In this document: piece after piece, positions 60,113 through 64,000 of the stretch
How the letters are laid out: each line of letters starts with the position of its first letter
Numbering within the stretch: position 1 is the stretch's first letter
Assembly (NCBI RefSeq): GCF_041199995.1
Contig: NZ_CP165646.1
Location: 372,001 to 436,000 of the forward strand
Reading direction: 5' to 3'
Source of the DNA: Leptotrichia sp. HSP-342
GTDB taxonomy: Bacteria; Fusobacteriota; Fusobacteriia; Fusobacteriales; Leptotrichiaceae
Length of the DNA stretch: 64,000 nucleotides
Program-made: the position numbers and the translations under genes
Notes under the pieces: generated by a model
What the model was told of the DNA's origin: nothing
Seen by the model: the letters and a program-made list of their open reading frames with translations, nothing else
Database searches by the model: none

Positions 60113-61153
60113 TTACAAATGCAAAGCTGATTTATAGTATTGGATAGCCAATTTCAATTGATCTGCTTCTTCGTAAAGTTTTGCAACTTCAATTACATTG
60201 TCAGAAATTTTAAGATATTCGCTGCCTTTCAAATTTTGTTCAGCAACATCAAATTTTCCAAGTTTTATACAGCATTTTCCAAAATTAAATTTAAGTTTTG
60301 CATCGTCAATTTTTTTCATATCAACTTTTGCATTTTCTCGTTTTTTACCTTCAAAAAAATGTCCATAATTTGTGTAGGCAAGATTATAGTTCTTTTCATC
60401 AGCAAAAATGTTTCCAAGCAGTGCAAAAGCTTCCAAATGATTTTCATCTGCAAGCAATGTTAAATAGTGTTTTGCAAGAGTAAGATTGTTTTTATCTGTA
60501 TAAAGTTTTGAAAGAACCTCCTGTGCTCTTTTATTGTCATAGTCATCTGCTGCTGTTTTTAAATGTTTTTCAGCAGTTTCAATGTCCTGTTTTTCACCAT
60601 ACAATTTTCCAAGAAGATAATATGCTTCACCATTATCTTTTGCCTTGTGCAAATATTCTTCAGCCAAGTCAACTTGACCATTGTCATAGTAAATTTTTGC
60701 AAGCAACACTTGAGCTTCCTGATCTCTCTCATCAGCAATAGGTTTTAAATAATCTATTGCTAAATTTTTCTTTTTGAATAAATAATATAATTTCCCTAAG
60801 TGATATTGTGCTCTTTGATTTCCATTATTTATAGCTTGTTTATAGTAATACTCAGCTAATTCAAAATTTGATTTTCTTTTATAAACTGTTCCAAGTTTAT
60901 CCTGTAGTTCAAAATCTCCACCATCAGCAATTTTTTTTAAATATTTTTCTGCTAAATTTAGTTTGTCGTATTTTAGATAAATATCAGCAAGTAAAAGAAA
61001 AGCCTTTCTATTTCCACCTTTAGCGGCTTCTTTCAAATATTTTTCGGCAAGAATGTCAGAACCGCTGTCATAGTAACTTTTCCCCATGTCATACAATCGT
61101 CCTGAATCATCATTTTCAATATTATCGAAACTTTCAAATTCGATATTTTCCAT
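60113..61153 (-). CDS. Sel1/TPR-like repeat protein
   Basis: A 346-residue all-helical protein of about nine repeats of 34-37 residues with the pattern A..LG.LY......LA..YL..A. It lacks a signal peptide and is probably cytoplasmic. AGGAGG lies nine bases before ATG 61153; the in-frame TTG 61162 sits directly on the ribosome site. Such repeats bind other proteins. It starts the - strand operon with pyrD, sir2 and the tyrosine phosphatase. Confidence 0.85.
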   Translation of the reverse strand: MENIEFESFDNIENDDSGRLYDMGKSYYDSGSDILAEKYLKEAAKGGNRKAFLLLADIYLKYDKLNLAEKYLKKIADGGDFELQDKLGTVYKRKSNFELAEYYYKQAINNGNQRAQYHLGKLYYLFKKKNLAIDYLKPIADERDQEAQVLLAKIYYDNGQVDLAEEYLHKAKDNGEAYYLLGKLYGEKQDIETAEKHLKTAADDYDNKRAQEVLSKLYTDKNNLTLAKHYLTLLADENHLEAFALLGNIFADEKNYNLAYTNYGHFFEGKKRENAKVDMKKIDDAKLKFNFGKCCIKLGKFDVAEQNLKGSEYLKISDNVIEVAKLYEEADQLKLAIQYYKSALHL

Positions 61154-61399
61154 AAAAAGCAACCTCCTATTTTCAATGTTTTATTTTTTGCCTCCAAATT
61201 TGTTATTCAAAGTTTGGAGTTTAAATTTAAAATTATTACATTATTATATTATACTATATTTTTTTATATTTGTCATACTATTTCAGAAAAATAACACGAC
61301 AAACGCATGAATATTTTAAACTATTTCTTTATATTTATTCATTTTTTTAACAACAACTTTTCTATAATATCAAAAAATAATTTTAAATATCTTCTTATA

Positions 61400-62280
61400 T
61401 TATCTCTTTATCCTTCTGCTAAATTTCTTTCTGAACGGCAGTTCTTCCAGTATTGAGATTGCTAATTTCCTTAGAATATTTAAGTTTCTTGCCGCATTTT
61501 TGTTCAATGTCCTGCTTGCATCTTCTCTGAATGTCACATCCAGTATCCAATGATAACTTTCTATTGCCCAATGTCCTCTTACCGCTCTTACAAATTCTTC
61601 CACTCCCCCTGCTATATTCGTTATGTAATACCTTTTCTGTTCCTGATTTTTTCCATTTTCTTCTGTTGTTAAAATTGATGCACCTATCCCTTTTACTTCC
61701 TTCCATTCCTTATTTCTTTTAATAAGCCATTCTGTTTCTTCAGTATAGTAATATTCCCTAGTTTCCAGTCGACCCCTTTGCTTTTCTGTTTTCCTGCTGT
61801 ACATTCCTTTACTGAGATTTTATCAAGCAGACGTAATATCACTTCTATCTCATTCCCTTTTCCTTCAAGCGCCACTTGTGAATAGCAGATTCCATCTTCT
61901 TTGGAATACGCAGATACTATGTTTAACGGGCTGTTGTTTTTATTCTTCATTCCGTTTAAAAATTTCCCATCAATATTCAATATTTTTCTTATTTTTTTAT
62001 ATTCCCCGGAAATTTTTAGCTCCATCCATTTTGTCAAAAGAACTTCTGTAACTTCAGGCTCTATTGTAGCCATGACTCTTTGAATAGTATCATGCGAAGG
62101 AACTCCGTTTGGCAGCTCCAAGTATCTTTTTAATGCTTTAAGATACAGTTTCCCAACTTCCTCAATCTCTTCCCAATATTCAACATTCGCAAGCATAGCA
62201 AAAAGAGTAATCACAACAATGTCACTTAACTTGTGTTTTATTTTTGAAGCCTGTCGCTTGTCCTCTATTTGAGTAATATA
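61400..62280 (-). pseudogene. ISAs1-family transposase, decayed
   Basis: The - strand carries YITQIEDKRQASKIKHKLSD, then IVVITLFAMLANVEYWEEIE and HDTIQRVMA and LNIDGKFLNG of ISAs1 transposases. The next part (EVILRLLDKISVKE) runs directly into KQRGRLETREYYYTEETEW in another frame, so the central catalytic segment (expected DAM..Q.. and later residues) is deleted and the frame shifted. The C-terminal VRGHWAIESYHWILDVTF is intact. No inverted repeats were identified. Confidence 0.85.
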
Positions 62281-62293
62281 TAGTAAAACCTCT

Positions 62294-62457
62294 TTAAAAC
62301 TGAACTGATTTATTAAATAAAACAGAAGTAACTGCTTCTTCCAGTGTATTAAAATTATGGGCTATGCCTTTTAATTTTTTCTTCATATTAGCCCATAATT
62401 TTTCTATTGGATTTAAATCTGGCGAATACAGCGAATGTAGAATAATATTAGCTATAC
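62294..62457 (-). pseudogene. IS630-family transposase C-terminal remnant
   Basis: The - strand frame reads LHSLYSPDLNPIEKLWANMK and on to NTLEEAVTSVLFNKS and a TAA. This is the C-terminal DDE-helix pattern (SPDLNPIE) of IS630-type transposases. About 50 residues remain and the rest is missing. It abuts the ISAs1 remnant, whose frame overlaps it. Confidence 0.75.
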
Positions 62458-62835
62458 TTATAAAACAACCTCCTTAATTTTCACAATTCCTAAAAGACTG
62501 TCAATCAGCTCTTCAAAAATTACATCCCGATTTTTTTCATCTTTATAAAGAATCAGAAAGAAAAGATCTGAATAAAATTCTTTTTTTATCCCATTAATAA
62601 AATAGTTTCCACATCTTATATTTTTTCTATTTTTTACAACTAGAATTCTATCTCTATCATTTTTACGTTCTGAAAAATAAATTCCAAATTTCAAGTTTTC
62701 AAGCTGAATCTTCTCAATATTCTCATCTTTAATGTCATTTTCTTTAAATAAAAAACTTTCCTTCATCTGCTGATTTAAGCTTTCTATATTTTCCATATCT
62801 GTAAAACAGATATAATCTCTAAAAGCGTTTTTCAT
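62458..62835 (-). CDS. Orphan protein, weak PTS EIIA-like resemblance
   Basis: A 125-residue protein with a good ribosome site (AAAGGAG). The C-terminal segment FYSDLFFLILYKDEKNRDVI resembles the closing part of type-2 EIIA domains found in sugar PTS enzymes and regulators, but the phospho-His is not seen. It may be a remnant of a PRD/EIIA regulator or a different family. It is wedged between IS remnants. Not recognised with confidence. Confidence 0.4.
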   Translation of the reverse strand: MKNAFRDYICFTDMENIESLNQQMKESFLFKENDIKDENIEKIQLENLKFGIYFSERKNDRDRILVVKNRKNIRCGNYFINGIKKEFYSDLFFLILYKDEKNRDVIFEELIDSLLGIVKIKEVVL

Positions 62836-63291
62836 GATTAATTTCTCCTTTTATTATTTAATAAATTTCCAATTGATATTTATAATAAAACTAGATTTGG
62901 TAGTATTTATTCTACTATTTAAATTCTAATTTTATTAAAAAAATAAATTGATATCAGAATTTTAACATAATATCAAAATATTTTTTAGGGTTAATTTTAT
63001 TATTTTTAAAATACGCTCAAAGTAGCTAAAATAGATATTTTATTTTTATATTTAACATTAAAATAAAATTAATATAATGAATATGTTTAATAGTTAAAAT
63101 ATAATATATTATAATATTTATAATACTTTATCTATAAAAATATTATTTATATATATTAAAATTTTAAGAACTAAAAATAATATACTTTAATAATTAAAAA
63201 ATAATTAGTATTGTTGTAAAAATATATAAAAAATTATATATATAAAATGATTATTACAGCTAAGTCATTGAATTTTTTCAATTTTTAATAA
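62836..63291. other. Intergenic AT-rich stretch, no gene seen
   Basis: About 450 bases composed almost only of A and T. No frame, hairpin of note or promoter stands out above the base composition. Confidence 0.5.
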
Positions 63292-63973
63292 TAGATCCAT
63301 TCGATAACCTTTCAATAAAGAACAATATCAGGGTATAATAATGTTGGTAATTAAAATGATAAATAATGTTTGAAAGAATAAAAAGATTTAAGGAAGAAAA
63401 CTATCAGAAAATTGTACCATAGGCTGAGAAAAGCAGGGAGTCTTCCTTGCCTAAAAGAGGGAGCTTGTCTGGGACACTGAGATAGAGGTTGTACTGGTTA
63501 ACGCTATGGAATGCGAGATTAAGCGTCCTAAACAGTGGAAATATTACTCAGGAAAAAAGAAAAAGTACACGATAAAGGCTCAAATAGTGGCAAACGAAAA
63601 AGAGCTAAGGATACTTAATGTCTCATTTTCACATGGAAGTATTCACGACTTTAAGCTGTTCTGCAAGAGCCGCGTGCATTTTTTAAAAGATGTCCTTTTA
63701 ATTGTCGACAAAGGATACATAGGCATGTAAGATACACAGTAACAGCTTGATACCTAAAAAATCGATAAAAAGAAACAAATTAACTAAAGAGGATAGAAAA
63801 TACAATTCAACTATTTCAAAGCGGAGAATCTACATAGAGCATGTGAACAGGCATATCAAGAAATTTAGGATAGTATCTATATGTTACAGAAACAAGGAAA
63901 GAAAATTTTCTATGAGATTCTCGTTGATTTGTGTAATTTATAATTTTGAACTATAAGTTATCGAACAGGTCTA
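63292..63973 (+). mobile_element. Degenerate IS5-family element
   Basis: The left end TAGATCCATTCGATAAC and right end GTTATCGAACAGGTCTA are inverted repeats matching at 14 of 17 positions. Inside, 63506-63730 reads as a DDE transposase core (KYTIKAQIVANEKELRI, VLLIVDKGYIGM) and 63747-63956 gives the C-terminal part in a shifted frame (YIEHVNRHIKKFRI). The first catalytic Asp appears changed to Asn (VNAME). Several stops break the N-terminal part, so it is inactive. Confidence 0.75.
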
Positions 63974-64000
63974 ATGATATTTATAACATAAATTGCAATA

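Overview
The window reads as chromosomal DNA of a very AT-rich member of Fusobacteriota, most likely Leptotrichia or a close relative. This is inferred from the 16S rRNA sequence, the strong A/T bias, and divergent housekeeping proteins in otherwise conserved gene orders; no database search was run. Nearly all genes from position 1 to 55 kb are on the + strand. The last 9 kb are mixed and end in decayed insertion sequences.

Layout. 1-3.8 kb: tail of a hydrolase-like gene, a GPH-type sugar symporter and a split transketolase (tktN/tktC) whose two genes are separated by a small MITE-like insertion. 3.8-4.25 kb: RNase P RNA with promoter and terminator. 4.5-8.2 kb: a membrane protein, then a two-component system (OmpR-type regulator, histidine kinase) translationally coupled to a PepSY protein. 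8.2-9.4 kb: a secreted protein and a truncated Abi_2-type gene (- strand) with a hairpin RNA leader. 9.6-20.2 kb: an accessory envelope cluster with four intact paralogues and one collapsed pseudogene of a secreted family (DUF6683-like by recall), duplicated membrane proteins, lipoproteins and a TraX-like protein. 20.4-22.9 kb: glycogen phosphorylase. 23-36 kb: the classic rpmG-tRNA-Trp-secE-nusG-rplK-rplA-rplJ-rplL-rpoB-rpoC block with L1-type operators and an L10 leader/attenuator, followed by gmk and rpoZ. 36.6-41.5 kb: dnaG, rpoD, a divergent RpoD-like paralogue and a Nif3-family gene. 41.6-50 kb: Nramp-like transporter, cysteine desulfurase, thiI, a YihY/BrkB protein, rmuC and nadR. 50-55 kb: rRNA operon (16S-23S-5S-tRNA-Asn). 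55.6-61.2 kb: phosphatase, cobK-like reductase, and a - strand run (tetratricopeptide protein, pyrD, sir2, LMW tyrosine phosphatase). 61.4-64 kb: an IS graveyard (ISAs1, IS630, IS5 types).

How it fits together. Most of the core is transcription, translation and replication machinery under strong sigma-70 promoters, with recognisable autoregulatory RNA elements. The accessory part is envelope biology: the two-component/PepSY operon may control the neighbouring membrane, lipoprotein and DUF6683 genes, because a similar promoter-region motif precedes three of these units. The most unusual items are the full-length but degenerate sigma factor beside rpoD, a DnaG primase lacking all four zinc ligands, the DUF6683 expansion with its collapsed copy, an Abi_2 fragment with a structured leader, several dispersed intergenic hairpin repeats, and a set of promoters followed by long AT-rich leaders with inverted repeats.
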